A stretch of 64,000 nt of DNA from Acidimicrobiaceae bacterium (GCA_905182565.1 CAJJCB010000026.1:1-64000); one strand, 5' to 3'. Numbered from the stretch's first letter, positions 26,162-35,054 are shown. Notes: a model not told the origin generated them from the sequence alone. Translations and numbers: made by a program.

Positions 26162-27385
26162 ATGAATGCACCATTGTCTGACATCGTTGTTCTTGACCTT
26201 ACGAGGGCATTAGCAGGTCCGATCTGTTCTAGGTTGCTTAGTGATTTGGGTGCTCGTGTAATAAAAATTGAGCCTCCTGCCGGTGATTTGACTCGGTCAC
26301 TAGTTCCTCGAGTTGATGGACAATCACCTTATTTTGTGCAGTACAACGCTGGGAAAGAGTGCGTCTCAATTGACTTGACTACTGAAGCTGGACGTGAGTT
26401 GTTCCTAGAGATGGTTACGCGAGCCGATATGGTTCTTGAAAATTATCGCCCGGAGGTAATGAGTCGCTTGGGTCTTACATATGAAGTACTAAGCGAAGTG
26501 AATCCCCGGGTTATTCTTGGATCAATTAGTGGTTGGGGTCATGGTAATTCTCGATCAAACCAAGGCGCCTTTGCATCAGCTATCCATGCAGAGGCTGGGC
26601 TAACTGAAATGGTGGCTCGACGTCGCGAGGAGCAGCCGCGGAATGATCCCATGTCGCATTCAGATACATGCACTGGTCTGCATGCACTTGGAGCGGTGTT
26701 GGCAGCACTGTATATGCGAGAGCGCACCGGGAAAGGTCAGGCTGTTGAGATTTCAATGGCTGAAAGCACCTTGATGGTCAATGATCTTGCAGCAACAGAA
26801 ATGACCGGTGAGGATCCGATGGTTGGCTTTAAAGGCGGTCAGAATTGGTCCCCGGTGCTTCAACTCGGTAACGGGCGATACGTGAACGTGACTCTAGATG
26901 TAACTACTGCCGACGGCTTTAAGATATTGTGTCGGGCGGTAAAAATTAATGGGCTTAGCAGTGACGCTCGATTCTCTGCGATAGAAGACCGAGTTCGAAA
27001 CAGAGATCAGCTAACTGCTATATTTGCTAAATACGCGACGCAGTTTAATTCAGCGGACGCACTTGAAGAAGATATTGGTGTAAGCGCCGTTCTGGCATCT
27101 GAAGTTAGATCAGTTCCTGAGTTAGCTGCAACAAAATGGGCTGAAGAGCGAGGCGCCTTTGTTGACGTGGATACCGGTAGAGGCAAAGTGGTAAAAGTTC
27201 CGCAATCACCATGGCGTTTTGGCGATGCTACTGCGGGCGTTAAACCAACGATCGCTTATAGAGGCGAAAACAACAGAATGACGCTGCAAGAGCTTCTCGG
27301 CTTAACCGATGACGCTATTGATTCTCTTGAGGCAGATGGTGTTCTGAGCAGTCGACCTCCAAGTTGGCATGGAGGCTCTAGCTAA
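26162..27385 (+). CDS. CaiB/BaiF family CoA-transferase
   Basis: A 407-residue class III CoA-transferase. I start at the ATG at 26162 (MNAPLSDIVVLDLTRALAGP) rather than an upstream TTG. Seen are CSRLLSDLGARVIKIEPPAGDLTRSLVPRVDG, NAGKECVSIDLTTEAG, VLENYRPEVMSRLGLTYEVL, ILGSISGWGHGN, and the substrate-domain block HALGAVLAALYMRERTGKGQAVEISMAESTLMVN. The region that usually carries the catalytic Asp reads AFASAIHAEAGLTE, with no Asp at the expected position, so activity deserves a check. The enoyl-CoA hydratase gene converges on it with an 11-base gap. Confidence 0.85.
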   Translation: MNAPLSDIVVLDLTRALAGPICSRLLSDLGARVIKIEPPAGDLTRSLVPRVDGQSPYFVQYNAGKECVSIDLTTEAGRELFLEMVTRADMVLENYRPEVMSRLGLTYEVLSEVNPRVILGSISGWGHGNSRSNQGAFASAIHAEAGLTEMVARRREEQPRNDPMSHSDTCTGLHALGAVLAALYMRERTGKGQAVEISMAESTLMVNDLAATEMTGEDPMVGFKGGQNWSPVLQLGNGRYVNVTLDVTTADGFKILCRAVKINGLSSDARFSAIEDRVRNRDQLTAIFAKYATQFNSADALEEDIGVSAVLASEVRSVPELAATKWAEERGAFVDVDTGRGKVVKVPQSPWRFGDATAGVKPTIAYRGENNRMTLQELLGLTDDAIDSLEADGVLSSRPPSWHGGSS

Positions 27386-27396
27386 ATCGAGAATTT

Positions 27397-28182
27397 TTAG
27401 ATGTCTGGGATACTCAGAAAATCCGGTTCGCGTTTTTGGATAAAAGCAGATACCGCTTCTTGGTTGGCTGGTGCGCCTAAGAGAACTGCGTAGGCCCCGT
27501 TCTCGCGTTTGTGTGCCGCCCATGCTTCAGTCGGGCGACCTGAATCCATCATTAACTGTTTAGTTGCGATAAGAGAAGGAATTGGATTAATTGCTAGTTC
27601 CTGAGCGACACTCATAGCTTCTTCCAACAAGGTTTCTGGCTCAGTCACTCGCCAGACAAGGCCCATATTTTTGCATTCATCTGCGGAGAACCAACGCCCT
27701 GACATGAGGGTGTAGGCAGCATTTTGCCAACCCATTCGAGTAGCGAAGGTATAGCTACTCCCTGCTTCTGGTGCAAGTCCAAGCTGTGGGAATGGAGTCC
27801 TAAGTCGAGCACTGCTAGCCATAAAAACTAGGTCACAATGTGCCAAAAATGTCATGCCGATACCGACACCTAGGCCGTTAACAGCTGCTATCAGCGGCTT
27901 TTTGAAATTCGTAAGTTGCTGGAGCATCGCTGGAAATTGATGAATGACGGGTTCGCCTTCAAGGCCTTGTTGCATCTCAGTAAGGTCTTGTCCAGCAGAG
28001 AATGCTCTGCCCGCACCAGTGACGATTACTACTGCCACGCTGTTGTCGATTTCGGCAGTGCCCAATGCTTCCTTAATCCCAGCAAATACATCGTTATTCA
28101 TTGAGTTAAGTGCTTGCGGCCGGTTGATGGTTATTGTTCTTACTCGACCATGATCTTCCGTTATTACTGAATTTTCGCTCAT
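27397..28182 (-). CDS. enoyl-CoA hydratase/isomerase (crotonase) family protein
   Basis: A 261-residue crotonase. I start at the ATG at 28182 (MSENSVITEDHGRVRTITIN); the longer frame to 28287 adds a hydrophobic stretch not seen in the family. Landmarks are RPQALNSMN, VIVTGAGRAFSAGQDLTEM (oxyanion-hole Gly, about 58-76), FKKPLIAAVNGLGVGIGMTFLAHCDLVF (~95-122) and the substrate-pocket PFPQLGLAPEAGSSYTFATRMG. It hydrates or isomerises enoyl-CoA esters in beta-oxidation or aromatic-CoA degradation. It is related to the gene at 33162 (same GAGRAF-AGQDL and GIxPE/LAPE blocks). Confidence 0.91.
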   Translation of the reverse strand: MSENSVITEDHGRVRTITINRPQALNSMNNDVFAGIKEALGTAEIDNSVAVVIVTGAGRAFSAGQDLTEMQQGLEGEPVIHQFPAMLQQLTNFKKPLIAAVNGLGVGIGMTFLAHCDLVFMASSARLRTPFPQLGLAPEAGSSYTFATRMGWQNAAYTLMSGRWFSADECKNMGLVWRVTEPETLLEEAMSVAQELAINPIPSLIATKQLMMDSGRPTEAWAAHKRENGAYAVLLGAPANQEAVSAFIQKREPDFLSIPDI

Positions 28183-28249
28183 TGTCGAATATTGCCACGA
28201 CTGCTTGGAGCATGCTGCACAAATCATTGATATTGCTAAAATATAAAAT

Positions 28250-28879
28250 ATGAAATTAGTAGCCCCTTCTATCGTTGAATTGCACATTGGGGATGAACCG
28301 CAAGTTTGGAAAAATTTAGGATTTCGCGTTGAAAATAAACGATGTCGAGTGGGAACTGTAGATTTGGTGTTTGACCAAGGTTCTAAAGGTTCGGGAATTC
28401 ATTCGTGGGTTCTATGTAATGCCAAATTTCCAAACTTTGGTTCAATTAAAACTATGTCACAAGACTCTATATCCATAGAACGGGCCTTAGATCATCCCAA
28501 TGGGTGTTTTGGTATTGACCATGTTGTGTTGCGAGTGCCTGAGTTTAGTGCAGGGCGAATTGCTCTCGAACAGATAGGAGCCCTCGTTGGTGAGCCCGTA
28601 CCCATTTCTGAATCTGAGCCGACAATATTGAGATCTTCTGTGAATATGGGCGAAGTGGTTCTTGAGCTGATTGGGCCAGAACAGCTCGACCCTCTTGCTG
28701 ATTGGGCGCTTTGGGGTCTTGTGATGTCAGTTCGAGAGGTTGATACGTGTGCCAAGCTTCTAGGGCCAGCTGTAGGAAAAGTTAAAACTGCTGTTCAAAA
28801 AAATAAATGCATTACGACAGTTCGCAAGGAAGCAGGTTCCTCTGTAGCAATGGCATTTTTAGGGCCACCTACAAAATAA
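28250..28879 (+). CDS. VOC-family (glyoxalase-like) protein
   Basis: A 209-residue protein whose second half carries a VOC module beginning GIDHVVLRVPEFSAGRIALEQIGALVGEPV (from about residue 88) and ending in a VVLELIGPEQ strand. The first half (VELHIGDEPQVWKNLGFRVENKRCRVGTVDLVFDQG) looks like another, diverged half-module, so the whole may form one four-module-type fold. Metal ligands are uncertain beyond the His in IDHV. An AT-rich spacer with TAAAATATAAAAT directly precedes the ATG, suggesting a short or absent leader. It is divergent from the crotonase gene and 51 bases upstream of the LLM gene. Confidence 0.7.
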   Translation: MKLVAPSIVELHIGDEPQVWKNLGFRVENKRCRVGTVDLVFDQGSKGSGIHSWVLCNAKFPNFGSIKTMSQDSISIERALDHPNGCFGIDHVVLRVPEFSAGRIALEQIGALVGEPVPISESEPTILRSSVNMGEVVLELIGPEQLDPLADWALWGLVMSVREVDTCAKLLGPAVGKVKTAVQKNKCITTVRKEAGSSVAMAFLGPPTK

Positions 28880-28930
28880 TTGGATTGAATATTTGATATC
28901 TGTTTCCCTGTTTCGTGCTCTAATACTGTG

Positions 28931-29926
28931 ATGAAGATTTCAGCCGCGTTCCCACCGACCCCCGAGACTCCAGAGCACATAGAATTGGCTGAGCGACTTG
29001 GCTACGAGACGGCTTGGGTATATGACACACCAGCATTACAGCTAGATGTTTGGATGATTCTTGCCTTAGCAGCGATGCGCACAAAAAAAATTAAACTAGG
29101 TCCGGGCGTGTTAATACCTTCTTTGCGCCATCCGATGGTGACTGCGTCAGCGATTGCAACTTTAGTCAGTCTTGTTGGCCAGGACAGAGTCGTGGTGGGC
29201 GCAGGAACTGGTTTCACAGGGCGTCGAGCAATGGGACAAAAACCTCTGAAGTGGGCTGAATTTCCTGAAATGGTTAAAGACGTGCAAAGTTTACTCCGAG
29301 GGGAAACAGTGGAGCATGAGGGCCAACCCATATCTATGCTTCACTGGGAAGGTCATGCTCCCAATCTGCCAATTGAAGTGCCATGGACGCTAGGAGTTAA
29401 TGGGCCGAGAGGCCTAGCCGTAGCAGCGGCAATGAACCACGGTGTTTTCACTTCCCGTCCTCGTCCTGATGCAGATTACTCCCAGCTTCGAGATGTTGTT
29501 TTGTTGACGAGTGGAACCGTTATGGATGAAGGTGAGACGGTCAATTCACAACGGGTTATTGAAACTGCAGGGCCATGGGTTAGTGTCGCTTACCATGCAT
29601 TTTTAGAGCAAAATGATCAACGATTGACGTCGATGCCAAATGCCGAAAAATTTATTGAGCTAGTTGGCCAAGTTCCAGAAGAAGAACAGCATCTGCATGT
29701 GCACGCTGGACATTTGACAAATATGAACGCGATAGATCGTGAAGTGATAACTGGTGAAAGCATGTTCGCTTCACCATTTACATTGCCGGCAAATGATGTG
29801 GCAGTAAAAATAAGTGAATTTGCTAACCAGGGAGTTACAGAGATCGCGTTTCAACCGATGGGCGATATCGAGCGGGAACTTTCAGCTTTCGCTCTAGCAT
29901 CGGGAATAAGCAAAGTTCAACAATGA
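28931..29926 (+). CDS. LLM-class F420-dependent oxidoreductase
   Basis: A 331-residue luciferase-like enzyme; ATG at 28931, with an adjacent GTG at 28928 as alternative. Visible blocks are HIELAERLGYETAWVYDTPALQLDVW, KIKLGPGVLIPSLRHPMVTASAIATLVSLVGQDRVVVGAGTGFTGRRAMGQ (about 55-104) and GVTEIAFQPMGDIERELSAFA. The GVLIPSLRHPMVTASAI pattern is close to methylene-H4MPT-reductase-like enzymes. Substrate unknown. It follows the VOC gene on the same strand, so the two may act on one compound. Confidence 0.85.
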   Translation: MKISAAFPPTPETPEHIELAERLGYETAWVYDTPALQLDVWMILALAAMRTKKIKLGPGVLIPSLRHPMVTASAIATLVSLVGQDRVVVGAGTGFTGRRAMGQKPLKWAEFPEMVKDVQSLLRGETVEHEGQPISMLHWEGHAPNLPIEVPWTLGVNGPRGLAVAAAMNHGVFTSRPRPDADYSQLRDVVLLTSGTVMDEGETVNSQRVIETAGPWVSVAYHAFLEQNDQRLTSMPNAEKFIELVGQVPEEEQHLHVHAGHLTNMNAIDREVITGESMFASPFTLPANDVAVKISEFANQGVTEIAFQPMGDIERELSAFALASGISKVQQ

Positions 29927-30042
29927 ATGACTCCGGCAACCCTCTTTGCGGAAAAGTCTTCTGCGCTAATTGGTAACCACACTGTTGGCGATGTCATGAA
30001 ATGTAATGTTACGTTTGTTTAAAGTTATTTAAAGGACCTTCA

Positions 30043-30579
30043 ATGCCAATACCAAACAATCCATATGATTTTCTTCCCTCAGTTAGTAGCTTCGCCATTG
30101 AAAGTTCAGATGTTTCGGATGGAGAGATGCTTCCGATGGCGCAGGTGTCAGGAATCTTTGGAGCTGGCGGCGGAGATATATCACCAAATCTGAAGTGGTC
30201 AGGAGCACCCGAACAAACTGAGAGCTACGTCGTTACTTGTTTCGACCCCGATGCTCCGACTGGCAGCGGTTTTTGGCATTGGGTTGTGTATGACATTCCT
30301 GCTGATGTTGTTGAACTGGCGACCGGAATTGGCACACAAGATGGTCAAAAGTTACCGCAAGGTTCAAAACAACTAAGAAATGATGCAGGGCTATATGGGT
30401 ATCTGGGTTCTGCGCCTCCTGCAGGGCACGGTCCACATCGTTATATGTTTGCTGTCCATGCATTAAGTATCAAAAAACTTCCAATTGATGATCAAGTTTC
30501 TCCGGCTATCTGCGGATTTAACATGTTCGGAATCACTTTGGCTCGGGCTTTATTAGTGCCAATTTATGAGGAAAGCTGA
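30043..30579 (+). CDS. YbhB/YbcL-type phosphatidylethanolamine-binding (PEBP) family protein
   Basis: A 178-residue PEBP protein with AAAGGACC upstream of the ATG. It has the ligand-pocket motifs VTCFDPDAPTGSGFWHWVVYDIP (about 65-87, the DPDAP and W-HW-YDIP signature) and GYLGSAPPAGHGPHRYMFAVHAL (about 125-147, the GPH-R-Y motif). No signal peptide, so it is cytoplasmic. Bacterial YbhB-like proteins bind small anionic ligands; a physiological role is not established. It stands alone between LLM genes and may be monocistronic. Confidence 0.92.
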   Translation: MPIPNNPYDFLPSVSSFAIESSDVSDGEMLPMAQVSGIFGAGGGDISPNLKWSGAPEQTESYVVTCFDPDAPTGSGFWHWVVYDIPADVVELATGIGTQDGQKLPQGSKQLRNDAGLYGYLGSAPPAGHGPHRYMFAVHALSIKKLPIDDQVSPAICGFNMFGITLARALLVPIYEES

Positions 30580-30603
30580 ATCATTCGGTAACTTCGATTT
30601 AGG

Positions 30604-31629
30604 TTAGGATTGCGCCGCAACGATTGTTTCTTGTATAGCGTCGATGTCGGGCGGAGGTCCGTAGAACATCATGGTCGAACGATCCGCAAAAGAATTTCGT
30701 TCCCGGAGTTTGGTCCCAACTTCTGATGGTGTCCCCGATATACACAAAAGATCAATTAAATCATCATCGATGATTTGAGTCATTTTTAGCCATTCGCCCT
30801 GTTTGGAAAGCCGATTCAGCTCCGGTTGCAGGTTCTCATATCCATGAAAATCTAACACCCCAGAATAAGCGGGAGTTGATCCATAAAAAGCCAATTGCGA
30901 TGCAGCCTTGGTTCGTGCTCTGGCAACTTCTTCATCATTTCTGCCCATAGCGACAATAGTGAGACACGCAACTATGATTTCATCAACTGAACGTCCGACA
31001 GACTTTGCTCCTTTTGCCAATTCAGGAAGAGTTTCATTGATCATATAATCAGGGGTATGGAATGGATGCACAAAGAAACCATCCGCTACTTCGCCGACAA
31101 CCCTTACCAGCTTCGGACCAACTCCAGCGACATAGACAGGTGGTTTAGGCACGCTTAAAGGCCCTGGGCTAAAAGCTGGAGTCATGAGAGAATGGGTGTA
31201 AAACTCACCTTTAAAATCAAGCTTGGTGCCCGTCTGGAAATTGTCCCAAATAGCATGGAGTGCCATTATGTATTCCCGCATGCGCGCTGCAGGCTTTGAC
31301 CACGGCTCACTGTAGCGCCTGGTGATGTGAGGCTTTATCTGGGTACCTAAACCCAAAATAAATCGGCCTTTAGATAGGCGTTGCAGGTCCCAAGCGGTCA
31401 CAGCGCAGGTCATCGGGTTTCGAGCGAAGGCAACTGCAATAGCTGTTCCAAGCTTTATGGACTGAGTTCGGTCAGCAGCTAAAACCAGCGGAAGAAATGG
31501 ATCATGGGATGCTTCAAAAGTCCATGCAGCGTCTAACCCCATTTGTTCGAAAGCTACGGCTTCTTCAGCGCACCCATCCGGGGTAGGACTGCTAGTGGCG
31601 CCATCAATTAAGAGAGGTTTGTTGAGCAT
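30604..31629 (-). CDS. LLM-class F420-dependent oxidoreductase
   Basis: A 341-residue luciferase-like enzyme of the TIGR03617-type shape. Blocks: DGCAEEAVAFEQMGLDAAWTFEASHDPFLPLVLAA, IKLGTAIAVAFARNPMTCAVTAWDLQRLSKGRFILGLGTQIKPHITRRY (about 55-100), PPVYVAGVGPKLVRVVGEVADGFFVHPFHTPDYM (~160-193) and a C-terminal DLLCISGTPSEVGTKLRER. It begins seven bases after the acyl-CoA dehydrogenase stop, so both are one operon and the F420 enzyme probably acts in the same CoA-ester route. Substrate unknown. Confidence 0.9.
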   Translation of the reverse strand: MLNKPLLIDGATSSPTPDGCAEEAVAFEQMGLDAAWTFEASHDPFLPLVLAADRTQSIKLGTAIAVAFARNPMTCAVTAWDLQRLSKGRFILGLGTQIKPHITRRYSEPWSKPAARMREYIMALHAIWDNFQTGTKLDFKGEFYTHSLMTPAFSPGPLSVPKPPVYVAGVGPKLVRVVGEVADGFFVHPFHTPDYMINETLPELAKGAKSVGRSVDEIIVACLTIVAMGRNDEEVARARTKAASQLAFYGSTPAYSGVLDFHGYENLQPELNRLSKQGEWLKMTQIIDDDLIDLLCISGTPSEVGTKLRERNSFADRSTMMFYGPPPDIDAIQETIVAAQS

Positions 31630-31636
31630 TTGTTCC

Positions 31637-32893
31637 TCAGTCTCCGTACCAGTGAACGCCGCCTTTACCGCTTTGTCTAGCGATCTCTGACTGGGCTAAA
31701 GTCAGCTTAGCTAACTGGTTCATGTGGACTTCATCAGGGCCATCCGCAATTCTCATTAAGCGCCCCATTACAAACATTTCGGCGATGGGAGTGTCACCGC
31801 TAACGCCCTTACCGCCAAATATTTGCATTGCCCGTTCAGCGACATCTTGAGCTAATTTAGGTCCAACAATCTTTACCATGGAGATATAATCCCTAGCTCC
31901 TTTGGCGCCAGATTTATCCATCTCTGCTGCGGCTTTTAGAACTAGTAAACGAGCTTGTTCGATAGCGCACCTAGCTCTAGCTATATCTTGTCTAGTGGAA
32001 GAAAATTCGCTGATTTTAGATCCAAAAGGTTCCCGTCCCTCTGCCCGTGCACACATCATGTCAAGCATTCTCTGAGCCATTCCAACATTAGTCATTGCAT
32101 ACTGGAATCTCCCCGGTCCGAGTCTTCCTTGGGCTATTTCAAATCCTCGACCCTCACCAAGAATTATGTTGTCGATGGGAACCCGAACGTCATGATAGGC
32201 AAGTTCACCATGACCAGCAGGAGAGTGAAAATTTCCGAATACTGAGAGTGGACGCACAATCTCTAGCCCAGGCGTGTCTTTTGGAACGATGACCATTGAG
32301 TGACGTTGGTGCCGATTGTTATCGGGATTTGTAACTCCCATAGTTATAACGAACTCGCAGAGTGGGTGGTAAATATTACTGCTCCACCACTTTCGGCCGT
32401 TAAGGACGTAATGATTCCCGTCGCGCTCGATTTGAAGCTCCATGTTAGTTGCGTCAGAAGAAGCTACCTGTGGTTCGGTCATGCCATACGTTGAGCGAAT
32501 TCGTCCCTCCATCAAAGGGCGAAGCCATTGATCTTGTTGTTCGGAGGTCCCATATTTTGCGAGAACTTCCATATTGCCTCGATCAGGGGCCGAGCAATTA
32601 AACACCTCGAAAGACCAAGGCACCCTGCCCATAACTTCTGCTAGGGGCGCGTACTCAAGGTTAGTAAAGCCAGGGCTCCAATCGCCATATTCCGCAGGTA
32701 GGAACCAGTTCCAGATCCCAGCTTCCTGAGCCTTGGCCTTCAACTCTTCGACGACGGGTGGTTGTTGCCAAAGATTCTCTGGATTTTCGATGAAGTCATG
32801 GTGCTCACGCTCGGCGGGGTACACATGAGCTTCCATAAATGTTTCTAGTCGCTCAACGTGCTCCATTGTTTTGGTGTTGTATTCAAAGTCCAC
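31637..32893 (-). CDS. acyl-CoA dehydrogenase
   Basis: A 418-residue FAD-dependent acyl-CoA dehydrogenase. Seen are GIWNWFLPAEYGDWSPGFTNLEYAPLAE, STYGMTEPQVASSDATNMELQIERDGNHYVLNGRKWWSS (flavin-side loop, about 130-168), GQFxRF-like GPGRFQYAMTNVGMAQRMLDMMCARA, SEFSSTRQDIARARCAIEQARLLVLKAA and IFGGKGVSGDTPIAEMFVMGRLMRIADGPDEVHMNQLAKL at the C-terminus. Family expectation: alpha,beta-desaturation of an acyl-CoA. First gene of an operon with the LLM gene at 30604. An inverted repeat (AAGTAT-N8-ATACTT) lies 20 bases upstream. Confidence 0.93.
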   Translation of the reverse strand: MDFEYNTKTMEHVERLETFMEAHVYPAEREHHDFIENPENLWQQPPVVEELKAKAQEAGIWNWFLPAEYGDWSPGFTNLEYAPLAEVMGRVPWSFEVFNCSAPDRGNMEVLAKYGTSEQQDQWLRPLMEGRIRSTYGMTEPQVASSDATNMELQIERDGNHYVLNGRKWWSSNIYHPLCEFVITMGVTNPDNNRHQRHSMVIVPKDTPGLEIVRPLSVFGNFHSPAGHGELAYHDVRVPIDNIILGEGRGFEIAQGRLGPGRFQYAMTNVGMAQRMLDMMCARAEGREPFGSKISEFSSTRQDIARARCAIEQARLLVLKAAAEMDKSGAKGARDYISMVKIVGPKLAQDVAERAMQIFGGKGVSGDTPIAEMFVMGRLMRIADGPDEVHMNQLAKLTLAQSEIARQSGKGGVHWYGD

Positions 32894-32912
32894 AGTATCG
32901 AGCTCCTCAAGT

Positions 32913-32932
32913 AAGTATTGATACGGATACTT
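32913..32932. promoter_or_regulatory. inverted repeat upstream of acyl-CoA dehydrogenase gene
   Basis: AAGTAT at 32913-32918 and ATACTT at 32927-32932 form 6-base arms around an 8-base spacer, 20 bases upstream of the acyl-CoA dehydrogenase start. A repressor site is plausible, but six-base arms may occur by chance. Confidence 0.3.
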
Positions 32933-33029
32933 GCAGACTTAGACCGACTAGCGCTCAGTAAATGAAATGTATTTTGGGTTTTAGACCGTTAATGTATAAG
33001 TAGGTTGTTCTAGATATGGGAGAAATACT

Positions 33030-33140
33030 ATGGAAGACGAGAACTCGCTGATTCCCGCAATGATCGCTGTTTTTCTAGGCATTGGTGGTGCGTTAGCAGC
33101 TGTGACGATTGTGATCGTGACCGTTGTTGTCCTTGTTTGA
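33030..33140 (+). CDS. 36-residue single-span membrane small protein
   Basis: ATG at 33030 follows GGGAGA with good spacing, and the frame ends at TGA 33140. The peptide starts with the acidic MEDENS and is then hydrophobic to its end (AMIAVFLGIGGALAAVTIVIVTVVVLV), a single membrane helix with the N-terminus likely outside or cytosolic by charge. It sits in the gap between the acyl-CoA dehydrogenase and crotonase genes, both on the other strand. No family recognised. Coding is supported by the ribosome site and clean topology only. Confidence 0.5.
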   Translation: MEDENSLIPAMIAVFLGIGGALAAVTIVIVTVVVLV

Positions 33141-33161
33141 TCGACTAGACAAAAACTATCT

Positions 33162-33971
33162 CTAACTAAAATCCGGTAAATCCTCGTTTACTGACCCCTG
33201 CCACTCTGGGGCACGTTTTTCGATGAAGTGCATTACTCCTTCGGTTCCATCTGGTTGAGCTCCCAACCAAGGAATTATAGAAAACTCTTGCGAAACAGTT
33301 TTAAGTATTTCTGGCTTAATATTTTCCCACATCATTCTTTTAGTAACTGCTACAGACACGGGTGCAGTATTTTTAGCAATGCCATGTGCCCAGGCCAAGG
33401 CAGCGGGTAGAACCTGCTCCGATGGAAGTGATTGCGCTACTAAACCTATTCTCTGAGCTTCTTGACCAGAGAAAAATCTTCCGGAGAGCAAAAGGTCGCT
33501 TGCTGTTTGGAGGCCCACAATGTGAGTCAAGAGTTTTGATGAGCCCAGTTCTGGTGCAATGCCTCGTCTGACAAAAGCGAACTGAAGCTTTGCATCATCA
33601 GCGACAAAACGAACATCAGCTGAAAGCGGGAACGTAATTCCAACACCGATGGCATGACCGTTGATAGCCGCTACAACCGGTTTCGATAGATCCCAGGGCA
33701 TGGTCGCGGGAGTGCCTTGGGCCTGGTCTCCGTTGTCGTCGTTATCAGCAAAAGTATCGGCGCCAGCAGAGAGATCTTGTCCGGCGCAGAAAGCACGCCC
33801 GGCACCAGTGATTACTACAGCGCGAACTGAATCGTCGGTCTCCGCTGCATTTAGAGCATGGCTGATTTCGGTTGCCATTTCGGCGTTCCAAGCATTCAGG
33901 TATTCAGGTCTATTTAGAGTTAGCACAGCTACTCCTGAATCGATTTCATAGATAATGTCGTTGTAGGCCAT
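33162..33971 (-). CDS. enoyl-CoA hydratase/isomerase (crotonase) family protein
   Basis: A 269-residue crotonase, read from ATG 33971 (MAYNDIIYEIDSGVAVLTLN); an upstream start at 34007 adds 12 unrelated residues. Landmarks: RPEYLNAWNAEM, VVITGAGRAFCAGQDLSAG (about 52-70), DLSKPVVAAINGHAIGVGITFPLSADVRFVAD and FAFVRRGIAPELGSSKLLTHIVG. The glutamate in GIAPELG corresponds to a catalytic crotonase Glu; the second is not obvious. Related to the gene at 27397. A role in acyl-CoA degradation with the neighbouring acyl-CoA dehydrogenase is inferred. Confidence 0.9.
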   Translation of the reverse strand: MAYNDIIYEIDSGVAVLTLNRPEYLNAWNAEMATEISHALNAAETDDSVRAVVITGAGRAFCAGQDLSAGADTFADNDDNGDQAQGTPATMPWDLSKPVVAAINGHAIGVGITFPLSADVRFVADDAKLQFAFVRRGIAPELGSSKLLTHIVGLQTASDLLLSGRFFSGQEAQRIGLVAQSLPSEQVLPAALAWAHGIAKNTAPVSVAVTKRMMWENIKPEILKTVSQEFSIIPWLGAQPDGTEGVMHFIEKRAPEWQGSVNEDLPDFS

Positions 33972-34103
33972 AAACGGAAACGTACTCTCCCAGTTCCACC
34001 GAGCCACGTATTTCTAAAAGTTGTTTGTGTCTGGGAGTTTTATAAAAGTTGGCTGTGTTAGTAACTTAGAGGAAGCTAGACCGGTCCGGTAAGAGGAGTG
34101 AAG

Positions 34104-35054
34104 ATGTCCCTCAAAGAACGTAATTTTGAAATAATCAAAACAAATGGTGTCAATTTACGCTGTGTCGTCGAGGGGAATGGTCCATTAATAATTTTGATGC
34201 ACGGATGGCCGCAGTGTTGGTACCTGTGGCGGCATCAGATCGACCCACTTGTAGCTCAAGGCTGGACCGTTTGTGTCCCGGATCAGAGAGGGTATGGAAT
34301 GTCGGACTGCCCTGCTGCAGTCAGTGATTACAAGATTCTTGACCTCTGTGCAGATATTGACGGCTTAGCTTCTGCGTTAGGACATGAGACGTACGTTCTG
34401 GGTATCCATGATTGGGGCGCGATTGTTGGGTGGAATGTAGCTCAGCTTTATCCACAACGAGTGCGTGCTGTAATTGGAATGTCAGTTCCCTACACGCGTG
34501 GATTTGATCCTGCATGGTGTACCCAAGCTTTTTGGGGCGACACTTTTTTTTATTGGGCTTATTTTTGTGACAAAATTGGGGCTGCTGAAACTGAGTTCGA
34601 AAGTGACATTCGCAATTCGTTACTCACCATCCACATGTCGGCTTCCGGGAATTCAGGAGAATCCGTAAACCCGATTGGTAAGAAACGAATGCTCGACGCG
34701 CTGCCGGCTCCAACGAAAGAACTTCCTTCATGGATGACTGAAGAAGACCTAGACTATTATGTCGAGCTTTACTCCCGTTCTGGGTTTCGTGGGGGACTGA
34801 ATTGGTACCGGAATATCCCAACGCTGATGGCTGATACTAAAAATTTGGAAGGAATAAAAATAAAACAACCTTCTATTTTTCTTACTGGAGAAGTGGACCC
34901 TGTCCGGATAATGGCCCCGCATGAAAACCAAGCTAAGTATTTTGATGATCTTCGAGAACAACATGTAATCGAAAACGTGGGTCACTGGCTTCAGCTGGAA
35001 GCTAAAGATGAGGTTAATGAAATAATCCTCAATTTTTTGGATGAATTTGTTTAG
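34104..35054 (+). CDS. epoxide hydrolase-like alpha/beta hydrolase
   Basis: A 316-residue protein; ATG 34104 follows AAGAGGAG by five bases (a GTG at 34098 lies inside that site). The HGWPQCWYLWRHQIDPL oxyanion segment (HGxP, about 34-50), DQRGYGMSD, the nucleophile elbow GIHDWGAIVGW with Asp at about residue 99, an alpha cap from ~130, LTGEVDPVRI, and the catalytic His in VGHWLQLE near the end all match soluble epoxide hydrolases. It should open an epoxide to a diol through an aspartyl ester. The SRPBCC gene follows on the same strand. Confidence 0.9.
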   Translation: MSLKERNFEIIKTNGVNLRCVVEGNGPLIILMHGWPQCWYLWRHQIDPLVAQGWTVCVPDQRGYGMSDCPAAVSDYKILDLCADIDGLASALGHETYVLGIHDWGAIVGWNVAQLYPQRVRAVIGMSVPYTRGFDPAWCTQAFWGDTFFYWAYFCDKIGAAETEFESDIRNSLLTIHMSASGNSGESVNPIGKKRMLDALPAPTKELPSWMTEEDLDYYVELYSRSGFRGGLNWYRNIPTLMADTKNLEGIKIKQPSIFLTGEVDPVRIMAPHENQAKYFDDLREQHVIENVGHWLQLEAKDEVNEIILNFLDEFV

